The position numbers and the translations under genes were made by a program. Of a stretch of DNA of 64,000 nt, positions 44,401 to 52,686 are shown one piece after another. Origin of the DNA: Desulfobacterales bacterium (lineage in GTDB: Bacteria > Desulfobacterota > Desulfobacteria > Desulfobacterales > JADGBH01); NCBI GenBank assembly GCA_015231595.1, contig JADGBH010000008.1, positions 34,232 through 98,231 of the forward strand, in the 5' to 3' direction. The notes below the pieces were generated by a model. It was given only the letters and a program-made list of their open reading frames with translations. It had not been told where the DNA came from and did no database searches. Each line of letters opens with the position of its first letter. Positions within the stretch are counted from its first letter, which is position 1.

Positions 44401-44638
44401 CCAAACCAACACCTTTCGCTACTTCAAAACGGCGTGATAGCACCTCAAAAGGTACTTCAAATCCAACACATGTTCCGTTAGCATAAAGAAGTTCCGGAAT
44501 AATTACCTTCAATTTTGCAATTAAACTTTCTAAGTTATCGCTTTCAGTTGCCAACCCCAAAACATCATCACTGGTTGCTACCCAAACTTTGGCCTCTTCA
44601 TCCCATTCTGCCCTTATAAACAAAGGTTTATTCGTCAT
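44393..44638 (-). CDS. hicB: HicB/DUF1902-like antitoxin
   Basis: The 81-residue protein has FIRAEWDEEAKVWVATSDDVLGLATESDNLESLIAKL, the HicB-like (DUF1902) pattern. It lacks an obvious DNA-binding tail. It precedes hicA, and their overlap indicates coupled translation. It would bind and silence the toxin. Confidence 0.85.
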   Translation of the reverse strand: MTNKPLFIRAEWDEEAKVWVATSDDVLGLATESDNLESLIAKLKVIIPELLYANGTCVGFEVPFEVLSRRFEVAKGVGLDV

Positions 44639-44662
44639 AAATCTCTCCTTAGCGGTGTAAAT

Positions 44663-44779
44663 TTATTTATCTTTTAGGTTATCCTCAAATGCAGATAAAA
44701 ATCCTTCTAATACATCAAAATTCGCTTTATCCCTTAAAAGTTTTTTCATTGCCCAGTCAAATCTTATTAATTTTTCCAT
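44663..44779 (-). pseudogene. Internal-deletion copy of the Rpn-type gene
   Basis: The 38-codon frame starts MEKLIRFDWAMKKLLRDKAN, identical to the start of the gene at 45666-46604, and ends FEDNLKDK, which matches the last residues (RDNLNK) of that gene. About 275 codons between them are missing. The sequence before the ATG is also copied, including a TGACATA-family element. Confidence 0.88.
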
Positions 44780-44798
44780 TTTTAATTTCTCCTAAAAA

Positions 44799-44882
44799 AA
44801 TGACATATCATTATCATTTTTTATATCAAAAATTTGAATTAGCCTTAAAGTTTAGCCTTAATCAACTGAACTATGTATCACT
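44799..44882 (+). repeat. TGACATA-family element, copy C
   Basis: AATGACATATCATTATC, GAATTAGCCTT, TTTAGCCTTAATCAACTGAA and TATGTATCAC follow the family pattern. It lies right before the start codon of the Rpn deletion copy (14 bp from the ribosome site). Confidence 0.82.
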
Positions 44883-44896
44883 TTTTTTAAATATTG

Positions 44897-44945
44897 AGAA
44901 ACAGGGCTGTTAAGTTCTAACGTTTGTCCCCTCTCCATCGACGGC
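44897..44945. repeat. Fragment of the GC-rich repeat module
   Basis: ACAGGGCTGTTAAGTTCTAA matches the beginning of the module at 501-674 and then diverges. It directly precedes the inverted-repeat element at 44946. Confidence 0.6.
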
Positions 44946-45215
44946 AATGTTGTTGACTTAAGTAAATTAAGACTGTTTCAGAAACATAAATTTAGAAAAT
45001 GTCTGAATCAGAATTTTCAGAATTAAAGAATTAGCAGAATAAAATTGTATAAAATTTTTCATCCGTTATTTTAAACTACTTGAAATTTTAAATAACAAAA
45101 CTAAAAATTACCCACAATCCCATTCTGTAAATTTTAAAATTCTGTAAATTCTGATTCAGACAATTAATTATAAAATGGGGATGTATTTGAATCAATTCCT
45201 TAAGTCAACAGCATT
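44946..45215. repeat. Inverted-repeat element with 17-bp ends, copy 2
   Basis: AATGTTGTTGACTTAAG (44946-44962) and CTTAAGTCAACAGCATT (45199-45215) are inverted copies with one mismatch. The interior has no gene; it contains a facing pair of CTGAATCAGAATT sequences like those around the GxxExxY gene. Its ends equal those at 675-1029 but the interior is different. Confidence 0.78.
44998..45166. repeat. Empty GxxExxY-type repeat pair
   Basis: TGTCTGAATCAGAATTTTCA (from 44998) and, reversed, AAATTCTGATTCAGACAATT (to 45166) match the repeats that flank the GxxExxY gene at 5154-5631. Here only about 80 bp of AT-rich DNA separates them and no gene is present. Confidence 0.7.
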
Positions 45216-45388
45216 GAGGGTTAGGGTGAGGGTGAACCATAACAACGCCTTAACTTAATTGCTGGAATCAAATCACCCCTCCCCCGCCAGCTTGCGCTTG
45301 GCGACCCCTCCCGCAAGGGGAGGGGTGATTATGAAGAAATTACGCCATTTTATGAGAACTTAAAACAGCCCTGCTTTTTTAAAGGGGG
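45216..45388 (-). repeat. Dispersed GC-rich repeat module, copy 2
   Basis: This is the reverse complement of the module at 501-674, including GAGGGTTAGGGTGAGGGTGA and the GC-rich hairpin region CACCCCTCCC. The last codons of the PEGA-like remnant lie in it. Confidence 0.85.
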
Positions 45389-45663
45389 ACTTGTAAGGTT
45401 TCTTCTCTTCTCCTGATTTTAATTCATACCAATCTTTTTTTGTTGTATAACCGTCTTTTGAAGCTTCAATCTGATAACTGCCTGGAGAAAGAACTATGCC
45501 TTGATAAAATCTTTCAGAAATATTTAAAATTCTTACTTGAGCGTCAGATGGAGACGTATCTACATACAATTTGCTTTCCATTACTTTTTCTGTCAAATCC
45601 ACATGCAATGATTGAGTTCTTCCTGAATCTGAAACAGGGGTTTTGTTGCCTGAAGTGTTATGA
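45360..45663 (-). pseudogene. PEGA-like domain protein remnant
   Basis: The frame encodes SKLYVDTSPSDAQVRILNIS, LSPGSYQIEASKDGYTTKKD, a PEGA-type beta domain found in surface and periplasmic proteins. It is open back to the stop of the Rpn gene (45666) with no good start codon (only TTG at 45606-45608), and the C-terminus (SPFKKAGLF) runs into the GC-rich repeat module. It looks like a piece of a larger gene stranded between mobile sequences. Confidence 0.65.
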
Positions 45664-45665
45664 AT

Positions 45666-46604
45666 TTATTTATTTAGGTTATCCCTCAATTGCTTTATTT
45701 CATCCTTAGTTAATTTGGTCAATTCAGAAATCAAATCATCAGGCATGTTTTTTAATATCATAGTTTCAGCTAATCTTTTTTTCTCTTTTTCAATTCCCTT
45801 TTTTTCACCTATTTCAATTCCTTCTTTTATGCCTTCTTTTCTACCTTCATCTTTACCATCTTCTTTTGCTGTATTTACTACATCCCTTTCGATTACCACA
45901 TTCATCACATATCTTTCGTATATAGCTCTTTGCTCTTTTGTCATATTCATTTCTGATAATTTTTCTTTTGCTTTATCTATATTTCTTGATTTTGACCCTT
46001 CCTTTACTTCATTATTTTTTATCATATATATCCATTCATCTATGGCTTTTTTTATTACATTTTCATATCTTTCTACCTGAATTAAATAATATTCTGGGAA
46101 TATTTTTTTTTCTACCAACTTAATATTCGATTTTAAATCTCCGTCCAACCACTCTATCCGTTTTCTTACCTTTAATGGAGTTCCTGTATTTACTCCTTTA
46201 AAATCAGTTGTTCCATAATATATGTAATCATCCCCTATTCCTAAGTTAAAATATAAAATACTAACGGATATTACTTTGCTTATTTCCTTATAGGCTTCTC
46301 CTATTTTTATATTTTCTACTATTACCTTTGATGTCCCGTATAATAATCTTTCTAAATAATCCGCTTCTCTATTGTTTTGGATTTCTATAATTATTTTTCT
46401 TTTATCGCTATCTTCCACCATTAAATCTACTCGATTGAATTTTGCTTTTTCTTCCTCTTGGTTAGATTCGCTTTCTATCAAATATAATATTTTTATTTTG
46501 TCGTCATTTAGCAATGCAGATAAAAATCCTTCTAATACATCAAAATTTGCTTTATCCCTTAAAAGTTTTTTCATTGCCCAGTCAAATCTTATTAATTTTT
46601 CCAT
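45666..46604 (-). CDS. Rpn family nuclease/putative transposase (PD-(D/E)XK)
   Basis: The N-terminus MEKLIRFDWAMKKLLRDKAN and the block KFNRVDLMVEDSDKRKIIIEIQNNREADYLERLLYG (Asp, Glu-x-Gln of the PD-(D/E)XK core) are typical of this family. The C-terminal quarter is a charged helix rich in EGRKEGIKEGIE. It differs from the gene at 30571-31572. A TGACATA-family element stands directly before the start codon, as in its deleted relative at 44663. Confidence 0.87.
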   Translation of the reverse strand: MEKLIRFDWAMKKLLRDKANFDVLEGFLSALLNDDKIKILYLIESESNQEEEKAKFNRVDLMVEDSDKRKIIIEIQNNREADYLERLLYGTSKVIVENIKIGEAYKEISKVISVSILYFNLGIGDDYIYYGTTDFKGVNTGTPLKVRKRIEWLDGDLKSNIKLVEKKIFPEYYLIQVERYENVIKKAIDEWIYMIKNNEVKEGSKSRNIDKAKEKLSEMNMTKEQRAIYERYVMNVVIERDVVNTAKEDGKDEGRKEGIKEGIEIGEKKGIEKEKKRLAETMILKNMPDDLISELTKLTKDEIKQLRDNLNK

Positions 46605-46621
46605 TTTAATTTCTCCTAAAA

Positions 46622-46708
46622 AAATGACATATCATTATCATTTTTTGATATTAAAATTTGAATTAGCCTTTAAGTTTAGCCTTAGTCAACTGAACCATAT
46701 ATCATTTA
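46622..46708 (+). repeat. TGACATA-family element, copy D
   Basis: AAATGACATATCATTATC, GAATTAGCCTTTAAG, TTTAGCCTTAGTCAACTGAA and CATATATCATTT follow the family pattern. It lies between uvrA (convergent end) and the Rpn start. Confidence 0.82.
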
Positions 46709-46711
46709 TAA

Positions 46712-49531
46712 CTATTCTCCATTTAAAACTTTTTTTAAAAAATGGCCTGTATAAGAAATTTCATTAGAAGCTATTTCTTCAGGAGAACCGCAAGCGATAA
46801 TATTACCGCCTAAGTCTCCGCCTTCTGGTCCTAAATCAATTATATAATCGGCGCATTTTATCACTTCAAGATTATGTTCAATTACAATTATAGTGTTTCC
46901 AGAATTAACTAATTTAGATAGAACCTTTATTAGATTAGAAACATCATAAATATGCAAACCAGTTGTTGGCTCGTCTAATAAATAAAGAGTTTTGCCTGTG
47001 CTTCTTTTGCTTAATTCGCGAGAAAGCTTTACACGCTGGGCTTCACCTCCAGAAAGGGTTGTAGCTGATTGGCCAAGTTTTATATAACCTAACCCGACTT
47101 CTGACAGGGTTGCTAATTTAGATTTAATAACATTAATATTTGAGAAGAAATCAAGACATTCATCAATAGTCATATCTAAAACATCTGATATGCTTTTGCC
47201 TTTATACTTAACTTCAAGGGTTTCTCTATTATATCGCTTACCTTTACACACATCACAGCAAACATAAACATCCGGCAAAAAATGCATTTCAATTTTAATT
47301 ATACCGTCTCCACAGCAGGATTCACACCTTCCGCCTTTAACATTAAAACTAAACCTTCCTTGTTTGTAGCCTCTTGTTCGAGCTTCAGTAGTTTTTGAAA
47401 ATAAATCTCTGATAAATGTAAAAACTCCAGTATACGTGCCCGGATTAGAACGAGGAGTTCGTCCTATTGGCGATTGGTCAATGTTTATAACTTTATCTAT
47501 ATTTTCAACTCCATTGACATCTTTGTAAGCACCTACTGTTGTCATAGTTCTATGGAGTTTTTGGGAAAGAATTTTATAAAGAGTTTCAAACACAAGGGTA
47601 GATTTGCCAGAACCAGAAACTCCTGTTACACAAATAAGACAGCCAAGGGGAAATTCAACATTAATATTTTTTAAATTATTCTCGCTTGCTCCTATAATTT
47701 CAATTTTCTTTCCATTGCCTTCCTTTCTTACGGATGGTATTTCAATTTTTTTTGTCCCGCTTAAATATTGACCTGTTAAAGATTTTTTTTCTTTAAGTAG
47801 ATTAGAAGGATGACCAGAAAATACGACTTCGCCTCCATGCATACCAGCTCCTGGCCCCATATCAACAACATAATCTGAAGTTAATATAGTTTCTTCGTCA
47901 TGTTCTACGACTATAACTGTATTTCCAATATCCCTTAACTTTAATAAAGTTTTAAGAAGTCTTTGGTTATCCCTTTGGTGAAGGCCTATACTCGGCTCAT
48001 CTAATACGTATAAAACACCGGTAAGCTTAGAACCAATTTGAGTTGCAAGTCTTATTCTTTGGCTTTCGCCTCCAGAAAGTGTTGAAGCTGATCTATCAAG
48101 AGTCAAATATCCAATGCCTACATTTTCAAGAAATCCAAGTCTATCAGAAATTTCTTTTAAAATTCTTTCGGCTATTACCTCATCTTTTCCAGTCAGTTTA
48201 AGATTTTTTATAAAAGCATGGGCTTTTTCTACAGAAAGAGTTGTTAGTTCAGAGATATTTAATTTTCCGACATAAACAGACCTGCTTTCTATTTTTAAGC
48301 GAGTTCCTTTGCAGGATTCACATGGTTTAAAATTCATGTATTCTTGAATTTCTTCCCTTGAAAAGTTGGATTCTGTTTCAAGGTAGCGTCTTTTTAAATT
48401 CGGGATAACACCTTCAAAAGATTTCATATAAGTTACACGCTTATCTTGACTTTGATAATGAAAAGCAATCTGTTCCTCTCCAGAACCGTGCAAAAGGATA
48501 TTTTTAAAATTTTCAGGAAGGTCTTTATAAGGCGTATATATATCAACTTTGTAATGTTTAGTTAAAGCTTCAAGAAAATCAACATAAAACATGGAATTTC
48601 TATTTGACCAGATGGCTATAGCACCTTCCCTTAAAGATAATTCATGATTTGGAATTACAAGATTCGGATCAAATTCGGTTGTTTGTCCTATTCCTCCGCA
48701 TTCATGACAGGCTCCTTGAGGTGAATTAAAAGAAAAGCTTGCTGGAGTAAATTCTTTATAACTTATTCCGCAGGTAACGCAGGCCATTTTTTGACTGAAT
48801 AAAAGAGTATCTTTTCCATCTACATCAATGGAAACAATGCCGTCTGAAATAGAAAAAGCTAATTCTAAAGAATCGGCGAGTCTATTTTTTATTGAGTCTT
48901 TAATAACAAGCCTGTCTATTACAGCATCAATTGCATGTTTTTTGTTTTTATCGAGTTTTGGAGTTTCTTCAATATCAAAAATTTCCCCATTAATTTTAAG
49001 CCTTGCAAAACCTTCTTTTTTCATTTTTGCGAATAATTTTTCATGGGTTCCTTTTTGATTTGAAATAAGAGGCGCTAAAATCATTATCTTAGTTTTTTCG
49101 GGCAATGATAATATCTGGTCAATTATTTGATCAATAGATTGAAAAGTAATTGGCTTTCCGCATTTATAACAATGGGGCAAGCCTATCCTTGAATACAGAA
49201 GCCTAAAATAATCGTATATTTCTGTAACTGTTCCTACAGTTGATCTGGGATTATGACTTGCTGTTTTTTGTTCAATTGCAATTGCTGGTGATAAGCCTTC
49301 AATCAAATCTACATCCGGCTTATCCATTCTTTCTAAAAACTGACGAGCATAGGTTGAAAGGGATTCCACATACCGCCTTTGTCCTTCAGCATAAAGCGTG
49401 TCAAAGGCAATGGTAGATTTTCCTGAACCTGACAAACCTGTGATTACAATAAAACTGTTTCTTGGCAATTCTAAATTAATATTTTTTAAATTATGTTGTC
49501 TTGCGCCTCTAATAATTATTTTATCTTCCAT
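46712..49531 (-). CDS. uvrA: Excinuclease ABC subunit A
   Basis: The protein has 939 residues, as expected. Two ABC ATPase halves have Walker A motifs GLSGSGKSTIAFDT and GVSGSGKSTLVFET and ABC signatures TLSGGESQRIRLA and TLSGGEAQRVKLS. Zinc-finger cysteines are visible in CVTCGISYKEF, CHECGGIG, CESCCGDG and CCDVCKGKRY. It finds DNA lesions with UvrB in nucleotide excision repair. No uvrB or uvrC is in the window. Confidence 0.98.
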   Translation of the reverse strand: MEDKIIIRGARQHNLKNINLELPRNSFIVITGLSGSGKSTIAFDTLYAEGQRRYVESLSTYARQFLERMDKPDVDLIEGLSPAIAIEQKTASHNPRSTVGTVTEIYDYFRLLYSRIGLPHCYKCGKPITFQSIDQIIDQILSLPEKTKIMILAPLISNQKGTHEKLFAKMKKEGFARLKINGEIFDIEETPKLDKNKKHAIDAVIDRLVIKDSIKNRLADSLELAFSISDGIVSIDVDGKDTLLFSQKMACVTCGISYKEFTPASFSFNSPQGACHECGGIGQTTEFDPNLVIPNHELSLREGAIAIWSNRNSMFYVDFLEALTKHYKVDIYTPYKDLPENFKNILLHGSGEEQIAFHYQSQDKRVTYMKSFEGVIPNLKRRYLETESNFSREEIQEYMNFKPCESCKGTRLKIESRSVYVGKLNISELTTLSVEKAHAFIKNLKLTGKDEVIAERILKEISDRLGFLENVGIGYLTLDRSASTLSGGESQRIRLATQIGSKLTGVLYVLDEPSIGLHQRDNQRLLKTLLKLRDIGNTVIVVEHDEETILTSDYVVDMGPGAGMHGGEVVFSGHPSNLLKEKKSLTGQYLSGTKKIEIPSVRKEGNGKKIEIIGASENNLKNINVEFPLGCLICVTGVSGSGKSTLVFETLYKILSQKLHRTMTTVGAYKDVNGVENIDKVINIDQSPIGRTPRSNPGTYTGVFTFIRDLFSKTTEARTRGYKQGRFSFNVKGGRCESCCGDGIIKIEMHFLPDVYVCCDVCKGKRYNRETLEVKYKGKSISDVLDMTIDECLDFFSNINVIKSKLATLSEVGLGYIKLGQSATTLSGGEAQRVKLSRELSKRSTGKTLYLLDEPTTGLHIYDVSNLIKVLSKLVNSGNTIIVIEHNLEVIKCADYIIDLGPEGGDLGGNIIACGSPEEIASNEISYTGHFLKKVLNGE

Positions 49532-49715
49532 ATTTTTTTAAGCTTAAGTTGAAAGTTTTAGGTTTAGTACAACTAAGACATATGCATAGCTTTATTATTG
49601 ATAATAATTTAAATAAACTAATTAATTATCTTCTACATCTAATATTTTTAGCCTTAGTCATATATTTATATTATTGATAAATGTATCAATAATATAAATT
49701 ATCTATCAAAAAATT

Positions 49716-50741
49716 TTATAATGCGAGATATTTTCTTTTAGAAAGACATGAAGCATGTTCAGCTGCCATTTTTATTGCGGCAATAAGACTGCTCGGGTCA
49801 GATTGGCCTGTGCCTGCAATGTCATAAGCAGTTCCGTGGTCAACGGAAGTTCTGATTATCGATATTCCTAAAGTAGTATTAACGCCATCTTTAAAATGAA
49901 TCATCTTAAATGGTATAAGACCTTGGTCGTGATACATACATATTACAGCATGGTATTTGCCTTGGGAAGCATTATAAAAAACAGTATCAGGTGGAAATGG
50001 ACCTAAAGCATTGATACCTTTATCTTTTGCAAGATTAATTGCAGGGGTAATGATTTGAGATTCTTCTTGTCCGAATAATCCATCTTCGCCAGAGTGTGGA
50101 TTTAAACCAGCCACTGCGATGATTGGATTTTCAAAACCAAATTTTTCATAAAGAGCCTTTGCTGTTATTTCTATTGTTTTTAAAATTTTATCAGTAGATA
50201 TTAAATTAGGAACCTTTGATAAAGCTACATGAATAGTAACGAGGGAAACTCTTAAGATATTTCCAGCCATCATCATAATGTATTCTGAAGAATTAGTCCT
50301 TTCAGCGAAAAGCTCTGTATGACCTGGGTATTTGCTATTAGATAATTTCATTGCCATTTTATTTATTGGACAGGTTACAACCCCAGCTATTTCTTCTTTT
50401 AAAGCCATATCAATAGCTAAATTAATATAGCCCATCATTGCTTCAGATGTTTGAACATTTGGTTTTCCCCAGAAATCTTTATTAACATTTATGTTTGAAC
50501 AATTAACTATATCAATAGTTCCTGGTTGATATACCCCTTTTTGAACATTTTCAATTATATTTAAGTTGACATTCCCTTTTATAATAGACTGTGCATATTC
50601 AAGAACTTTGACATCACCAAATACTACAGGATTGCAGAGTTCATAAATATTTTTATTGTTTAGACCAGATAAAACTATTTCAGGCCCTATTCCTACAGGG
50701 TCTCCCATTGTTATGCCTATGATAGGCTTAGATATATTCAT
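49716..50741 (-). CDS. pdxA: 4-hydroxythreonine-4-phosphate dehydrogenase
   Basis: PdxA motifs are ITMGDPVGIGPEIVL, CPINKMAMKLSNSKYPGHTE, AGLNPHSGEDGLFGQEE and MYHDQGLIPFKMIHF with the metal-binding histidines. It oxidises 4-phosphohydroxy-threonine in the DXP-dependent vitamin B6 pathway. Length 341 is normal. It is transcribed alone, divergent from dnaA. Confidence 0.95.
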   Translation of the reverse strand: MNISKPIIGITMGDPVGIGPEIVLSGLNNKNIYELCNPVVFGDVKVLEYAQSIIKGNVNLNIIENVQKGVYQPGTIDIVNCSNINVNKDFWGKPNVQTSEAMMGYINLAIDMALKEEIAGVVTCPINKMAMKLSNSKYPGHTELFAERTNSSEYIMMMAGNILRVSLVTIHVALSKVPNLISTDKILKTIEITAKALYEKFGFENPIIAVAGLNPHSGEDGLFGQEESQIITPAINLAKDKGINALGPFPPDTVFYNASQGKYHAVICMYHDQGLIPFKMIHFKDGVNTTLGISIIRTSVDHGTAYDIAGTGQSDPSSLIAAIKMAAEHASCLSKRKYLAL

Positions 50742-51223
50742 AAAAACCTCTCTAATACTTTAAAAAAACTATAATATAAAACTTTTAAGGCTCAATAGTA
50801 ATCTTCAGTTATTTTTTTTTCAATTAAAAATATTTGGGTTTTTATTAAGAGCAGGCTTGATTTCAATCAAAAACGTTGAAAATAGAAGAAAATAAAAGAA
50901 AATAAAAGAAACGATTTTTATAGTTTTTGACAATAAAATGATTATAACTTTGAATTTCCTTTTTATTAACAGTGATGTTGCTCAAAAATGATTCTATTTT
51001 TTTGAAAGCCAATAATTTATATTTTTTATAAATAAAATTAAATATTTAGTTCTTATTGATAACTCGGATTTTATTTCAACTTTTTTGTTTATATATCGGC
51101 CTTGACTGTAAATTACAGATGAATTATTTATTGACAATAATTTTGAGAAATAAAATATTTTCATGATAAACAGGTTTAATTACCTATATTTAGTTTTTAT
51201 GTAAAAAAGGGGATGAATCATAT
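50742..51223. other. AT-rich gap between pdxA and dnaA
   Basis: The gap holds at least one promoter candidate and a purine-rich direct repeat (AGAAAATAAA repeated near 50886). I looked for the usual DnaA box TTATCCACA and close variants and found none, so I cannot call a replication origin here although the composition would allow it. Confidence 0.5.
51131..51159 (+). promoter_or_regulatory. Candidate dnaA promoter
   Basis: TTGACA (51131-51136) and AATATT (51154-51159) have a 17-bp spacer, about 65 bp before the start of dnaA. The AT-rich surroundings lower the weight of this match. Confidence 0.45.
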
Positions 51224-52642
51224 ATGGAGGCCATTTGGGAGCAAGCAAAGTTAAATATTAAAAATGTTATTCCAGAAAATTATCACAAAATGTGGATAGA
51301 ACCTATAAAATTTAACAAGTTTGAAAATGGTAATATTCTTCTTTCATGCCCAAACATTTTTTTTCAAAAGCGTATTCATGAAAATTATCTATCAACAATT
51401 GAAGAAGAAATAAATAAGCTTTCAATCACTCCTTATAAAGTTTGTTTGGGCATTGAGCCAAAAGTTACTAAACCTGCTAAAGAAAAAGAACGTAAGGAGA
51501 ATGATAATAAGGAAACATTGATAGTTGCTCAAGATATTAAACCTGTTAAGCCTCAATCAATTCAGACTCCTACTCAGCTTTTATTGCCCGATGTTCAGAC
51601 AAAGCCTAATTTTGGACGTTTTTTTAGAAAAGATTTTACATTTGACCATTTTATTGTGGGTAGTAATAATGATTTTGCTTATTCTGCTGCTCTTTCAATG
51701 GCTTCAAAGAGTAATTCACCTGAGAATTCACTATTTTTACACTCTGATACAGGTATGGGAAAAAGTCATCTTTCTCAAGCTATTGGAAACCAAATATTAA
51801 AAAATGAACCTTCGTTTAGGATTTTTTATTTAAGCGCAGAGGACTTTACCTATGAAATGGGGTTAGGTTATAAAAATAATAATATAGATCAATTTAAAGA
51901 AAAATATAGAAATAATTGCGATGTTTTATTATTGGAAGATATTCATTGTTTAGCTGGAAAAGAAAAAACCCAATCTGAACTTGCGATGACTCTTGATTAT
52001 TTAATGGAATCAAAAAAGAAAATAATATTTTCAAGCTGCTATCTTCCTTCAGAGATTCCTAAAATGAGCGAACAATTAATCTCTCGTTTGAATAGTTCTA
52101 TAATATCTAATATTGATCCCCCAGATTTTAGAACTCGAGTAAAAATATTACAAAAAAAATCTAAAATTAAAGGGTTTATTAATCTTTCGTCTAATATTAT
52201 CGAATATTTAGCGAGCGAGCTTTCAGAAAATGTTAGACTGCTTGAAAGCGGACTTGTAGGAGTTGTTACTAAAGCATCTTTGTTAGGCATTCCGATAGAT
52301 CTTCCCCTTGTTGAAAGCGTAATAAAAAATTTAGTAAAAAAGACAAAAGCTATTACAATAGATTCGATAAAAAAAATTGTATGCAAAGAATATAGTGTAT
52401 CTACCGACGACCTTATTTCAAAGTCAAGAAAAACAAGTATAGTACGTCCAAGACAAATAGCTATGTATCTATCAAGAAAATATACTGATCAACCTTTTCA
52501 AACAATTGGTAAAAATTTTAATAGATATCATGCTACCGCTATCCACTCGATAAATTCAGTTGAAAAAGATATAAAAGCTAAAGGGCCTATGTATAAACAA
52601 GTGGAATACTTATGTAAAAAAATTGAAGCAGGAGAATTTTAA
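51224..52642 (+). CDS. dnaA: Chromosomal replication initiator DnaA
   Basis: Domain I (WEQAKLNIKNVIPENYHKMWIEPIKF), a linker (about 88-125), the AAA+ domain with Walker A (SDTGMGKSHLSQ), Walker B (VLLLEDIHCLAG) and the arginine region (ISRLNSS), and the C-terminal DNA-binding domain (RPRQIAMYLSRKYTDQPFQTIG) are all present. The box-recognition motif reads NRYHATAIHSI; in typical DnaA it is RDHTT. Asp and the first Thr are thus replaced by Tyr435 and Ala437. The start with AAGG-rich leader is the only suitable one. Confidence 0.93.
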   Translation: MEAIWEQAKLNIKNVIPENYHKMWIEPIKFNKFENGNILLSCPNIFFQKRIHENYLSTIEEEINKLSITPYKVCLGIEPKVTKPAKEKERKENDNKETLIVAQDIKPVKPQSIQTPTQLLLPDVQTKPNFGRFFRKDFTFDHFIVGSNNDFAYSAALSMASKSNSPENSLFLHSDTGMGKSHLSQAIGNQILKNEPSFRIFYLSAEDFTYEMGLGYKNNNIDQFKEKYRNNCDVLLLEDIHCLAGKEKTQSELAMTLDYLMESKKKIIFSSCYLPSEIPKMSEQLISRLNSSIISNIDPPDFRTRVKILQKKSKIKGFINLSSNIIEYLASELSENVRLLESGLVGVVTKASLLGIPIDLPLVESVIKNLVKKTKAITIDSIKKIVCKEYSVSTDDLISKSRKTSIVRPRQIAMYLSRKYTDQPFQTIGKNFNRYHATAIHSINSVEKDIKAKGPMYKQVEYLCKKIEAGEF

Positions 52643-52680
52643 ATGAGTACATAAAAAAAGTTGCACTCATTTAAATTTTT
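52638..52680 (+). terminator. Terminator after dnaA
   Basis: TTTAAATGAGT (52638-52648) pairs with ACTCATTTAAA (52665-52675), followed by TTTTT. The 11-bp stem overlaps the dnaA stop codon. The loop of 16 bases is long, so strength is uncertain. Confidence 0.55.
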
Positions 52681-52686
52681 ACAGTC

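Noticed and set aside
50742..51223. Replication origin upstream of dnaA
   Set aside because: AT-rich and in the classic place, but no TTATCCACA-like boxes or clusters were found. The claim needs GC skew or comparison.
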